Of a DNA stretch of 64,000 nt, positions 43,440 to 54,892 are shown in pieces. The DNA comes from Tulasnella sp. 424. Its lineage: Eukaryota > Basidiomycota > Agaricomycetes > Cantharellales > Tulasnellaceae. Position numbers and translations under genes: made by a program. Below the pieces are notes generated by a model that ran no database searches, was not told where the DNA came from, and saw only the letters and a list, made by a program, of their open reading frames with translations. How positions within the stretch are numbered: the first letter of the stretch is position 1; each line of letters starts with the position of its first letter. The stretch spans positions 51,890-115,889 of the forward strand of contig WSUB01000136.1 of assembly GCA_019633425.1 (NCBI GenBank), given 5' to 3'.

Positions 43440-46400
43440 ATGGACTACGCGGCGTTGTACGGGTACGGCTTTTTCCCTTCTTGCACATGTATCCGCCACC
43501 GTTAACTGAAAAAGACTTTACTCCCGCGTTGAGCAGGTCTAGCCAAGTATTCGAACATCCAGAAGCCGTCGATCCCTCTCAAATCCATTCTCGGTGGGTG
43601 GAAATTCACGAGTCGAAAGTCGGTGCCCTTGCTAACCCTCACCGCTCTGTCCCTTATTTGTCGATGGTCCCGCCCGCAACTCGGATTTTAATAACGACCG
43701 ATCAACAATCTCATCCAGCCAAACTTTTCCGGCTGCGTCATGGCCATTCCCAACGTACCTGCACGAGCACGAATCGGTCACGCTAGCTGAGTTGTCCGTG
43801 TTGTTTATATCCTCGGTGCACTGGCGCCTCTTCCTCGAACCGTAGCGCTGAAAACCAGGCACTGCGCCTCTCTCTTCTTTTTTTTCTGCATCCGTAGGTC
43901 TCGCAATTCCAACCAATCTTTCTATCTCCCTCCGACCCCTGCAGTGCAGGGTGTAGCGTCGGCAGCGCCCTCGCAGATTTTCTCGCCTTCTGCCCACCAG
44001 GTGAGTGCAGCCTTGTGGTGATCCCCGCTTTGTAATTGAAATCCCGACGTACGTCAACCTTTCTCCTTTGCTCGGTGCCTACCAGGCCACCATTGTACCG
44101 CATCTCCCATCCTCCAACGCCCAAGCTCGATCCCGTCAGCAAACGTTCTCAGCCCATGTCGCTGCGTCGTCGAACTCCAGATCGATGCCGTTCGCGGCCA
44201 CTACACCGCCAAGGGATGTATATTCCATGGCACCGCACCCATCGACATTTTCGAGCGGAGATTACATTGCAACCTCGTAAGTCATCCGATCTTGCGCCCT
44301 CGGGGTTTGTTCGATTTTAGACTAACGAGGACCTCTCTCACTCTTCCCGCGATACAAAGCCAAATCGCGCACCGTCTCTGGGGTCCGGATTACCTCAACA
44401 CGGTGGGAGGAAACTCGTCCAGACTACATAGGTGCGCTCGTTTTTTCACTTTGGCCGAGAGGGAGAGCGTACCCCCCATGACTGACCAGCCTCGATATTC
44501 TAATCAGGTCGTCTGGGGACTTAACCGCGACTACAACATCCTCGGCGCCGACGCATCCTTCAGCCGCTTCAACCGCAATATGGGGTGCTAGACCCCATTA
44601 CGTCGAAAAGGTATGGAGTGTCCAGTCCCTGCCCTGTGAAACCTTGAAGGGCTCACAGTAGCTGGATTGTTTCGCCATAGATTCAATCAGTCAAGCAGGG
44701 TCCGTCGACGAGCGCATTCCGGGCCGACGCTGGCGTCGCGGCCTCCGCGCTCCTGCGTCAACCCCATAATTCCAGGTACGCCTCTTCGTTATCTGGTAGA
44801 TTTTTGCCTGAGCATGAGTGTATTTCAGCTTGCACGATGGATCCAACGACTCGTCGCGCCTTGGCGCTCTCCCTCTCAGTGAGGTTGAACTCGTTCGCAG
44901 TGCGGCCGGGGATTATCTAACTCAGGTAAAGCGAACCATCCAACTCTTTCTCCTCGATCGTTATGGTGTCTCATGTTTTATTCCCCCCGACGCGTCCGTG
45001 AGTAGGGCAAGGAAGTGGCCTTCGGTCAAGAACGAAATATTTTCCCTTCGGTAAGCCCTTTCGAAGGAGCTCGCTCTGCCCTTTGAATAACTTATTGTAC
45101 TGCTCATCTAGTTCTCCAGTCGACAAGCAACGTTCCCACCCCCACCACCCCCATCCCACCCAGCGACTCGCCACGCTCTCAACGTCCCCCATCCGCCGCG
45201 GCGTAGTCAAACCTACCACGACGAACGATCCTTCCGCAACACGATCCTCCCGACCGGTTTATTCCCCAGCCCATGTCAATACTCCTCGCTTCAGGAATGG
45301 CTAAACGTGGCCGACGCGAGTTTATCGTCGTCCCTGAGCCCGGGCTCACATCGGACGCCTCCGCCGGAGGTTACGTTCCCAGAGCTGGAGCTACTCGAGA
45401 CCTGGGTACAGGATGAGGAAGTGGGACTGGATCGCGTGGTCCTTACTGGATCTGGTGAAGTTGGAGCTGGGGTTGGGACGGGGGATGTGGAGATGGAGGA
45501 GGAAGACGACGATGTCGATGCGGAAGGGAGCACGGAGGACGAACTGGAGACCATGTCGGATCTGGAGGAAGTCGAGGTACACTCGGAGCAGAAACAGGAG
45601 GTCGTCAGCACTCCCGAGGTTCGAATTCCAGAGCGCCCGCAGTCCGTCCCTGAGGCTCGACCCTCGGAGCACGTCGACCAAGCAGCAGCAGTAACGTCGT
45701 CCGGCGCCCCGGAGAAAAAGGCTCGATCGCCCCCTCTTCGAAGCTCGACCGCAGACACTCTCGCGAGTGACACCGTCGGAACATCCCTCGAGATCGCCTC
45801 GCGACGTTCGCAATCCACCAACGCGCTGTCTCCCGCACCGGCGTCTGTGCCTTCGAGTCGGGAAAGCTCCGTACTTTCCAGCGCGGATGGGGAGGGCGAG
45901 ACCGACGACGAGTACGTCGAGTCTCTGGATGAGGACGGTTCGTCGTTGGCGGCGTCGCGATCGCCATCCCCGGCATCGTCAGTTTCGATCCCCCTTTCCG
46001 GTCTCCGTCCCGTGGCCCCCTCGTCCACACCATCCCGGGAGGCAGACCCCGAGCCGCACACCGTGGTCACAATACCATCTGCATCCCCAACTCCTCAACC
46101 CTCTTCACCAGCTACAGAACCAAAGTCCTCCGGCAAACGCCAGCCTCGAGGTCCATATCAGAAAAGCCGACCGTCCGCACAGCCATTGGACGGGATTCCA
46201 GACGGCGCCGCTCGATATTGCGAGGCGAGTCAGCTGTACGAGTGTACCTGCCACAGTAGGACGTATAGGCGCAAGGGGGACTTGCAGCGACACTTGAGTG
46301 AAGGCAGTCTTCCTGAAGTATGTGACGGCTGCGGCCGTGGGTTTCCTAGGAAGGATCCTCGTATCAGGTACGGATCTTCCCAAGCCCTTTTATTCGCAAC

Positions 46401-46881
46401 CCGGTTCAATCGGAGAGCTGACTTGTTGGACTTTGTTGGATTCGATAGGCATTGGAATCAGTCGCCGCTATGCGAAGCGATCCACCACGTCAAGAACATC
46501 CGAGACCCCAAGGAAGCCGCTCGTTGGAAGAAACGGTGGACGTCCCCGATGTTCAGGGGAAAAGCTCCTCAGATGGAACAGCTCGTCCAAGAGCAAATAA
46601 CGCTCCTCGCATCCGGTTCGGATCTAATCAACGATGGCAAGGACCTGGTTCCTCGAGCTCGAACGAGGAATCGAATTACCTCGGCTCGACGATCTCGTCA
46701 GCACAAGGCTTCGAAGCGCGCGCCAGATTCGGACGAGGAGACGGAGTTCGATTCGGATGAAGCGGACGACGATTATAAAGAAGAGGACTCGTTTCACCCT
46801 TCGAGGCTCGTGGAGCTGGCGAGTCTGAAGGACGATTTGGTGTCGGAGAGTCGGAAAGCCACGTTGAGGAAGAAGGGGTAA
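43440..46881 (+). CDS. ZAP copy 2: zinc-finger-like acidic protein
   Basis: Same 11-exon layout as copy 1. Exon 1 is 23 nt (MDYAALYG) and intron 1 is 43463-43536. Later exons read SRNSNQSFYLPPTPAVQGVA, IVPHLPSSNAQARSRQQ, IQSVKQGPSTSAFRADAGV and a large final-but-one exon with the acidic patch. The finger region is YECTCHSRTYRRKGDLQRHL plus VCDGCGRGFPRKDPRIR, and the last exon ends SRKATLRKKG. Within intron 1 a two-base difference would destroy the frame if it were translated, but splicing removes it. All other exon joins stay open. It follows the kinesin pseudogene, so the kinesin-ZAP pair was duplicated as a unit. A nuclear regulatory role is inferred only. Confidence 0.75.
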
Positions 46882-47204
46882 TGAGGCTGTGTTCGGGCAA
46901 CAAAATGGTGATGCTATTGTTTCGTCCTTTCTCGCGACTTCCAAGACTCCAATTTTATGCGCCGCGTCGTAGATAGTGGGCTACATTGATGAGATTTCGT
47001 TTCCGGGTTACTTTTCCAGCTCCCTCTGTTATTCCTCTAGATACTACGTACATGACTAGTTCATTTCCCTCGTTCAAATAATAATATAGCACTTTCTCTG
47101 CCCGCCGTTCCTGACAAAATTATTTCGGTTGCGTACCACACATTTGTTAGTTGGATTTAGTTCTGGAAATTCAAAAAAGAATATATATATCTAATATTCA
47201 GGGT
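46882..47204. other. ZAP copy 2 3' flank
   Basis: Non-coding copy of the 3' flank found at 35082-35699, shortened by about 300 bp. It contains TTTCTCGCGACTTCC and GATGAGATTTCG. Confidence 0.55.
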
Positions 47205-47560
47205 TTGGTCTGTCAGGGGTTTTCTTGCTTCCGGAGTTTACCGTATCGGGGAACGGAGCGAATGATAACCAAGAAATTAAGAACACACGACCAACGGCCT
47301 TTTGTTCTATGCTTTGTCTACTCATTGTGTGCCCCGCCTCTCAGTCGATTGACGACCGCCGCAGGTATTTGGATGGTCGGGGACCTGTTCAAGCATTACC
47401 ACCCCTGCATGTGGGGGAGGAGGGTCGCTGCTCATTTCGTGCCGTGATTTCAAAATGTAAATCGCCCGATCTCAATCCCTGGTCGACGGATCCGACTCCG
47501 GCCATACAGCATGCGACCTTCTTTTTAATAGGAATTCATAGACTTCCACTTTCTATGCCG
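47205..47560 (+). repeat. ZAP upstream repeat, copy R4
   Basis: Fourth copy of the block, from TTTTCTTGCTTCCGGAGTTT to ATAGACTTCCACTTTCTATG. It lies upstream of ZAP copy 3 and directly follows the 3' flank of copy 2, showing a head-to-tail tandem arrangement. Confidence 0.75.
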
Positions 47561-48043
47561 AACCTTTTTATTTATTTATTTATTTTTTCTGTGAGGAAAG
47601 AAAGGACTTGTCGTCTAACACTTCAGACTACCCCCTCCTCGCGTTTTTCCTTTACGTCGCCCTAGATCCGCGCTCCTCACACGTACACGTACAAATTCAC
47701 TTGTCTTCGACTCCTTTCTTTGGAAGGATTAGGGGCTCCCGTCGGTACGCAACGCTGTCGTTCATTTTAAGACGTTCATGTCAAAGAACTATATTTCTCG
47801 ATTGGGCCTTTATTTTCTACTCCTTTGTGATTCCCCCGATACCCTCGTACACTCGGAAGACAAAGGAGGTATTGACGTCTATATCCGAGAAGTCCACTCC
47901 AAGTCCACTTCCTCTCCGTTTATTTTTCCCTCTCCCGCATCACCCGCGATCTTACATCCCCACTGTCAACCCCCCTTCCCAAAGACTTTGCTCGTTCCAC
48001 GTAATTCAGGCGGAGCTCAGAATCAAGACTCAATCCTCAGACT
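47561..48043. promoter_or_regulatory. Upstream region of ZAP copy 3
   Basis: Non-coding region homologous to the upstream regions of copies 1 and 2. It includes a TTTA microsatellite (about 47566-47586), GACTTGTCGTC and the CATCACCC-rich leader. Confidence 0.5.
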
Positions 48044-51000
48044 ATGGACTACGCGCTGTACGGGTACGGCTTTCCCTTCTTGAACATGTACCCGCAACCT
48101 TTAGCTGAAAAAGACTTTTCATCCGCGTTTAGCAGATCTAGCCAAGTATTCGAACCTCAGGGAGCCGTCGATCCCTCTCAAATTCAGTCTCGGTGGGTGT
48201 AAATCACGACTCGAATTGCGCCTGCAAAAGCCAGTGCCCGCTAATCCCTCGTTCTGTCCCTTTTTCGTTTGTGGTCACGCCCGCAACTCGATTTAAATAA
48301 CGACCGACCACATCCATCCCAGTCTAGCTTTTCCGACTGCGTCATGGCCATTCCCGGCCTACCTGCACGAGCAAGGCTCAATCACGTTCGCTGAGTTGTC
48401 CGTGTTGTTTGCTCCGCGGTGCACATACGGCGCCTTTCCTCGAGCCGTAGCACTGAAAACCAGTCACTGCCCCTCTCATTCTTTTTTTTCCTTAACATCC
48501 GTAGGTCTCGCAATACGAACCAGGCGTTCTATATACCTCCGACCCCTGCAGTGCAGGGGGTAGCGTCGGCAGCGCCCTCGCAGATCTTCTCGCCTTCCGC
48601 CCACCAGGTGAGTGCCGCCTTGTGGCGTTTCCGAAGGATCCCGCTTTGTAATTGAAATCCCGATGTACGTCCACCTTTCTCCTTTGCTCGGTGCGTACCA
48701 GGCCACCATCGAACAGCATCTCCCATCCTCCTACGCCCAAGCTCGATCCCGTCAGCACACGCTGTCAGCCCATGTCGCTGCGTCGTCGAACTCCAGATCA
48801 ATGCCGTTTGCGGCCACTGCATCGCCAAGGGATGTATATTCCATGGCACCGCACCCATCGACATTTTCGGGCGAAGATTACATTTCAGCGTTATCGGCCT
48901 CGTAAGTCATCCGATTGTGCGCTCGGGGTTTGTTCGGTTTTAGACTAACGAGGACCTCTCTCTCCTCTTCCCGCGATACCAGCCAAATCGCGCACCATCT
49001 CTGGGGTCCGCATTATCTCAATACGGTGGGAGGAAACTCGTCCAGACTATATAGGTGTGCTCGTTTTTCACTTGGCCGAGAGAAAACCATCCCCCCATGA
49101 CTGACCGGCCTTGATTTCTAATCAGGTCGTCTGGGGACTTGACCGTGACAACCACAACTTCGGCGCCAACACCTCCCTCAACTGCCTCGACCGGGATATG
49201 GGGTGCTAGACCTCATCATGTCGAAAAGGTTCGATCCTGATCCCCGCATTGCCTGCGAGACCTTGAAGGTCCGCTTTGCTCACGGTAGCTGGATCGTTTC
49301 GACGTAGATTCAATCAGTCAAGCAGGGTCCGTCGACGAGTGCATTCCGGGCCGACGCTGGCGTCGCGGCCTCCGCGCTCCTGCATCAACACCATAATACG
49401 AGGTACGCTCGTTTACCCCACTCTTCCTTATGTGGTATATTTTGGTCTGAGCAATAGTGTATTTCAGCTTGCACGATGGATCCAACGAGTCGTCGCGCCT
49501 TGGCGCTCTCCCTCTCACTGAGGTTGAACTCGTTCGCAGCGCGGGTGGGGAATATCTAACTCAGGTAAAGCGAATCATTTGACTCTCCTCCTCGATAACT
49601 ATGGTGTCTCACACGTTTTATTCCCTCCGACGCGTTCGTAATAGAGCAACGAGGCCGCCTTTGGTCAAGAACGAAATATTTTCCCTTCGGTAAGCCATTT
49701 CGAAGAGCCCGCCCTACCTTCTGGATAGCTTAACCTCGATCTAGTTCTCTGGTCGACAGGCGACGTTTCCACCGCCCCCATCCCACCCGGCGACTCGCCA
49801 CAACCTCAGCGTACCCCATCCGGGACGCATTCAAATATATCACGACGAACGATCGCTCAGAAACGTTAACGCTATCCTCCCGACCGGTTTATTCCCCAAC
49901 CCTTGTCAGTACTCCTCGCTTCAAGAATGGCTCACCGAGGGCCACCCGAGTTTATCGCCGTCCACGAGCCCGGGCTTACATCGGACGCCTCCACCAGAGG
50001 TTACGTTCCCCGAGTTGGAACTCCTCGAGACTTGGATAGCGGACGAGGAAGTGGGGTTGGATGGCGTGATGCTCGTTGGATCTGTTGAAGCTGGAGCTGG
50101 GGTTGGGACTGGTGATGTGGAGATGGAGGAAGAGGACGACAATGTCGATGCGGAAGGGAGCACGGAGGATGAACTGGAGACCATGTCGGATCTGGAGGAG
50201 GTGGAGGTACACTTGGAGCAGAAACAAGAGGTCGTCGACAATCCCGAGGTTCCGGAGCGCCCGCAGTCCAGTTCTGCGGCTCGATCTTCGGAGCACATCG
50301 ACCAAGTAGCAACGTCGTCCGGCGCCCCGGAAAAAAAGGCGCGATCGCCGCCTCTTCGAAGCTCGACCGCCGACACCCTCACGAGCGACACCGTCGGAAC
50401 GTCCCTTGAGATCGCCTCGCGACGTCCGCAATCCACCAACGCACTGTCTCCGGCCCCGGCGTCGGTTCCTTCGAGTCGGGAAAGCTCAGTGCTTTCCAGC
50501 GCAGATGGAGAGGGCAAGATCGATGAGGAGGACGTCGAATCGCTAGACGAGGACGGTTCGTCGTTAGCGGCATCGCGATCGCGCTCTCCAGCATCGTCGG
50601 TCTCGATCCCGCTGTCGAGTCTTCGTCCCGTGGTCTCGCAGTCCACACCATCCCGGGAGGCATACCCCGAGCCACATACCGTGGTCGCAATACCATCTGC
50701 CTCCCCACTTCCTCAACCCTCTGCACCAGCTACAGAACCGAAGTCCTCCACCAAACGGCAGCCCCGAGGTCCATATAAAAAAAGCCGACCGGCCGCGCAG
50801 CCCTTGGACGGGATCCCAGACGGCGCCGCCCGATATTGCGAGGCGAGTCAGCAGTTTGAATGTACTTGCCACGGTAGGACGTACAGGCGCAAGGGGGACT
50901 TGCAGCGACACTTGAGTGAAGGAAGTCTTCCTGAAGTATGTGACGGCTGCGGCCGTGGGTTTCCTAGGAAGGATCCTCGTATCAGGTACGAATCCTCCAA

Positions 51001-51493
51001 GGCCTTTGATTCGCACCCGTCCAATCGGAAGCTGACTTGTGGACTTTGTTGGATTCATAGGCATTGGAATCAGTCGCCTCTCTGCGAAGCTATTCATCAC
51101 GTGAAGAACATCCGAGACCCCAAGGAAGCCGCTCGTTGGAAGAAGCGATGGACGTCGGCGATGTTCAGGGGGAAAGCTCCCCAGATGGAACAGCTCGTCC
51201 AAGAGCAACTAACGCTCCTCGCGTCCGGTTCGGACCTAATCAACGACGGCAAGAACCTGGTTCCTCGAGCTCGAACGAAGAATCGAATCACTTCGGCCCG
51301 ACGATCTCGTCAGTCAAAGGCTTCGAAGCGCGCCACAGACTCGGACGAGGAGACCGAGTTCGATTCCGATGAAGAGGACGACGATTATAAAGAAGAGGAC
51401 TCCTTTCACCCTTCGAGGCTCGTGGAGTTGACGAGTCTGAAGGACGATTTGGTGTCGGAGAGTCGGAAGGCTACATTGAGGAAGAAAATTTAG
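48044..51493 (+). CDS. ZAP copy 3: zinc-finger-like acidic protein
   Basis: The best-preserved copy. Exon 1 is 20 nt (MDYALYG). Intron 1 (48064-48135) is 72 nt and open in this copy, so an unspliced form adding YGFPFLNMYPQPLAEKDF is also possible. The other exons match copy 1. The exon from about 49744 to 50988 begins FSGRQATFPPPPSHPATRH and holds the acidic patch and the fingers (FECTCHGRTYRRKGDLQRHL, VCDGCGRGFPRKDPRIR). The last exon starts at HWNQSPLCEAIHHVKN and ends SRKATLRKKI, where the copies otherwise read RKKG. The 3' flank after the stop differs from copies 1 and 2, so the duplication breakpoint lies at the stop codon. Confidence 0.8.
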
Positions 51494-51981
51494 CTTTGTC
51501 GAGTCTGGCAACCTGCCCTACCATATTTACATTTTCCAGCCTCCTCGTCTTTCTACCCGGGGAGATTTTCTCACGCTTACCATTCCACCTGTTGCTCGTT
51601 TTCAAACCCTCTGCTTCCTAGTTACCCTGGTATAGGCCTATTCGACGACAATTAGTGCAGGAGGTAGTAGCTTCGTTTTCGCAGTAGGTTGGCTCGCCAG
51701 AAATACTTCAGCTCAGTTATTATCAATCTTCGGATCTAGGTTTATGAGGTCCTCTGATGTCGGTGAACAGTTGGGCGTACCGCAGTTACGGCCGGTTCCG
51801 ACCTCTTTACTCCAAGACTGAACCAGGGACTTTATCCTTGAACCGATTTAACTCCCATTCATACATGTAGGCTATGGCCAGAAAAAAATTTATGCAATGA
51901 ATATCCGAGACTACTTATATCCAAATTCGTATCAGAGGCGCCACTTGGCCCAGGCCACGTGGCTTGACCCAGAGTCCTTTT
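51494..51981. other. Intergenic, nothing recognised
   Basis: The 3' ends of ZAP copy 3 (plus) and BTB-D (minus) converge here. It is unrelated to the 3' flanks of ZAP copies 1 and 2. No open frame of note. Confidence 0.4.
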
Positions 51982-53643
51982 CTAACGCAAGGCTCGAGAA
52001 GCCCTGGAGTTTGATTTAAGAAGCTTTTGGACCGGCGCAGTCGTGATAATTTCCTGTAGGGACAATCCTGCCGTGGCATTCGATGCACGCCGTTGTTCTC
52101 CCCTCCGAAATGCTTCGAGCTCCCTCTTATGGGCAACCTCGCTGCTGGCTCGATAGCCCAGCCGGCGCATCTCCGCTTCCGTTAGCTTTTTGGATCTCTT
52201 CGCGAGCCTCTCATATTGAGCTGGCAACCAATGGTCCAGGTTGAATTCGTTAGCGATTTCGATCAAATCGATTGGATCTTTCGACTTGAAGTCCGCTTCA
52301 ATCATGGTAGTCATGAAATCGCGTGCTGTGTCATGTCCAAGAAATGTGGCTACCCGGAGAGCTTGAACCCATGCTTTTAGATCAAGCTGAGGTTTAATCG
52401 GCCCCGGTTGGCTAAAGCGAGATTAGTCCGGTTATCACGCGCGAGCCGCGATAGGTGTAAAACGCTTACGTGGCGATGACTATTCTCAAAAAGCTGTGAA
52501 ATTCTTGTGCTTGTAGAGGCTCACAGTCAAGCTCTAGTGGGTTTTTGTCTGTTGATAATGGATGCCCTGATGGTATGGCAGCAATACATTCATCAAGAAT
52601 TTTTGCGCCACGCATCATCCGTAGAGGGGTGCGGAACAAGAGACCTTGAATCTGTAGGACGTAAGCAATTATACGGGTCCCCGGATATGCGAACTCACTT
52701 TCAAGGTAATTAGGTGAAATTCATCAGTGAAATAAAATAATGCATGCCGACAGCCTTGGCTAACGTCTTTTCCTGTGGCACGATACAGTGATGATGACTG
52801 GGCTGGTCCGAAGTCTTCTTGATTCAGGCAGGTTTCAGTTTTCACAAGTTCTTCCGCGTCTTTGGTTAAATCTTGCACCACAGACTCGCCGCTAGCCTCG
52901 GCTCTGGTACTGGAGGTGCGGAGGGCTGACAACTTCTCCCGAACCCGATATAACGCTAGAGTTTTCTCCCACCCAAGTTCTTTTGCTTCTTCTTCGCTCA
53001 ACCCATCTTCCCTGCAAACTATTTCTGCGTAGACTTGTTTCAGCCACTTCACCACCCGGCATTGTCGGGCCCATACGATGCGAGCCCTTGGCGTGAATTT
53101 GGACTGCTTGAAAGTCGGTTCCAGAATGTCGAGCAAGAAATCATGGAGCTTTCGAAACCGAGCATTTCTGTGGTTTGCAAAGCAGCTATAGCTCGATAGA
53201 TTGGCATCGAAAATTTTTGTATCCGACTGAAATTGAATTTGTGATCGACTGTTCCAAGCTTCTAATCATTCGTCGGACTTACGGGTAGTAAAGACATTCG
53301 AGAAAAGACTCCATTTGAAGCTCAGAAACATTAGAGATAGTAACACACTCATCCTTAGAACCCTCTAGGTGTTCATCCTCTTTCATTATGTCGTGGAAGA
53401 TGGACGAAGCTGCCAACAGGTGTCGCTCCACCCGGAAGAGAGTATTTCCCACCTAAAAGGTCGGTAAGAACCATTGATTTCTGACCAGGATAGCCTGATT
53501 ACCTTGGAGGTAATGAGGTCTGTGACGTAGAATTCGGGGTGCTTGGGCAGTGTTTCGGAAGTCGCCGCAACCTCCGAGAGTTCATGTAGAGACAAAGCCT
53601 TGAAGTCTGTATCGCTCATCTCAGAGAGGTCAGAAAAGGACAT
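51982..53643 (-). pseudogene. BTB-D: two-module BTB gene with one apparent frameshift
   Basis: Exon 1 is MSFSDLSEMSDTDFKALSLH, ending FYVTDLITSK. Module 1 opens VGNTLFRVERHLLAASSIFH and reaches MESFLECLYYP. The next exon continues IYRAIAALQTTEMLGF, then the family-like sequence moves to another frame (KLHDFLLDILEPTFKQSKF, VVKWLKQVYAEIV) at about 53150. Module 2 is intact: IQGLLFRTPLRMMRGAKI, FHSFLRIVIA, LDLKAWVQALRVATFLGH, DPIDLIEIANEFNLDHWL, with tail KLTEAEMRRLGY. Apart from that one shift the frame and introns are clean, so a sequencing error or an undetected splice choice could restore it. It is the most diverged member of the 52-63 kb array. Confidence 0.65.
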
Positions 53644-54227
53644 GGGTATTCGTGTCACGGTGGTTTGAAGAAATCGATAGTGCGAGCGGTGGTTGAGACG
53701 CGCGAGCAGACTGCCGTGAGACGTTAAGGTGCACGGGGGGACAGTACCCCAGATACCTCGCTTACAACCCGTAGCTACCAGAAGAAGAGAGGAAGACAAG
53801 TCAATGGGAACAATCGAGAGGAGACATCGAAGCTTTAGTCAAAATACATGTCCAGGTTCACAGTCAGGGAATAGAGAACAGCAAGGGGAGATCAAGCGGA
53901 AGTCATGAGCTGAGCGGTGCTCGCTCGGGGATAATTCGCGGGGATAGGCGTTAGTCTCAGGCTTCAGTCGATTGCGGTCTACGTAGCAGCCTATATCACA
54001 AGGTAAGTTGAAAAGGAAAATAAATCCAAGGGGAACGAAAAAGTGGGGGCTAATTTTAATGGATAACCCCGCTCCCTGGGGTTGCTGAGAGACCCCTTCC
54101 GATCGGAAGGGGCGCTGACTAATTAACTGCCTTGGGTAATGCGTCGGAGGTAGACCTAAGAAGCGTTCCTGAGAGCGTAAACCCCCTAGCCATTGTCGAC
54201 GTTTCATACGACAACGCGGACCATCGT
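53644..54227. other. Intergenic, nothing recognised
   Basis: Upstream of BTB-D. Minus-strand frames extend here (to 53799 and 53839-54207) without a domain. It ends where the ZAP fragment begins. Confidence 0.4.
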
Positions 54228-54515
54228 CATCTTCTCGCTTCCGGTTCGGACCTAATCACTGACGGGGAATACCCGGTTCCTCGAGCTCGAACAAGGACTC
54301 GAATTACTGTACTCCGGCACGATGGCCTCGTCAGCCAAAGGCTTCGAAGCGCGCGCCAGACTCGGACGAGGAGACAGAATGCGACTCGGATGAGGAGGAT
54401 TACGAAGAAGGGGACTCCTTCAACCCCTCAAGGCTCGTCAAGTTGGCCAGTGTGAAGGACAATCTGACCTCCGAGAATCGTAGGGCCACATTGAGGAAGA
54501 AGGGCCCTGCCTAAA
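54228..54515 (+). pseudogene. ZAP C-terminal fragment 1
   Basis: Similarity to the last ZAP exon starts abruptly at CTTCTCGCTTCCGGTTCGG (LASGSDLI) and runs through PRARTRTRIT to the end (ATLRKKG then PA and stop at about 54515). Internal shifts break the basic and acidic parts. No upstream exon or promoter is present. It lies between BTB-D and BTB-E. Confidence 0.85.
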
Positions 54516-54892
54516 TAGCCAAGCCACAATCATATTGCCATAAATGTATTACGTTGACGCGTTAAAATACATTATTGACCAATCCCGCTGAGGACAGTAA
54601 GCGAGCTGAACATGTACGCTACACCCGACCGAAGCGTTGTCGTTGTTGACTGACATCGGTGCTGACAATTGTCTTTGGTGGTGTTAGGACAGAGCGTTTG
54701 GAGGGCGTAGTTGGGTGGGGTTCCTCCGAGGAGAAACAATTTCCAAATAGAATCCCTTATGTCTATCTATATATGGTAGGGAGTCGGGATCTTGAATATT
54801 CCCTCATTCGGAAGGCAATTATGCAAACGTAATTGATTGTTTCGTCAGAATTACATAAATAGGCTTAATAGCTGATCAGGAAACTGCACGCG
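54516..54892. other. Intergenic, nothing recognised
   Basis: Between the ZAP fragment and the 3' end of BTB-E. AT-rich, with no notable open frame. Confidence 0.4.

Noticed and set aside
45291..46070. Long antisense open frame (259 codons) opposite ZAP copy 2, with counterparts opposite copies 1 and 3 (33810-34229, 49921-50646)
   Set aside because: It mirrors the Ser/Pro/Glu-rich coding strand, has no domain, start context or splice structure, and follows from the codon bias of the real gene.
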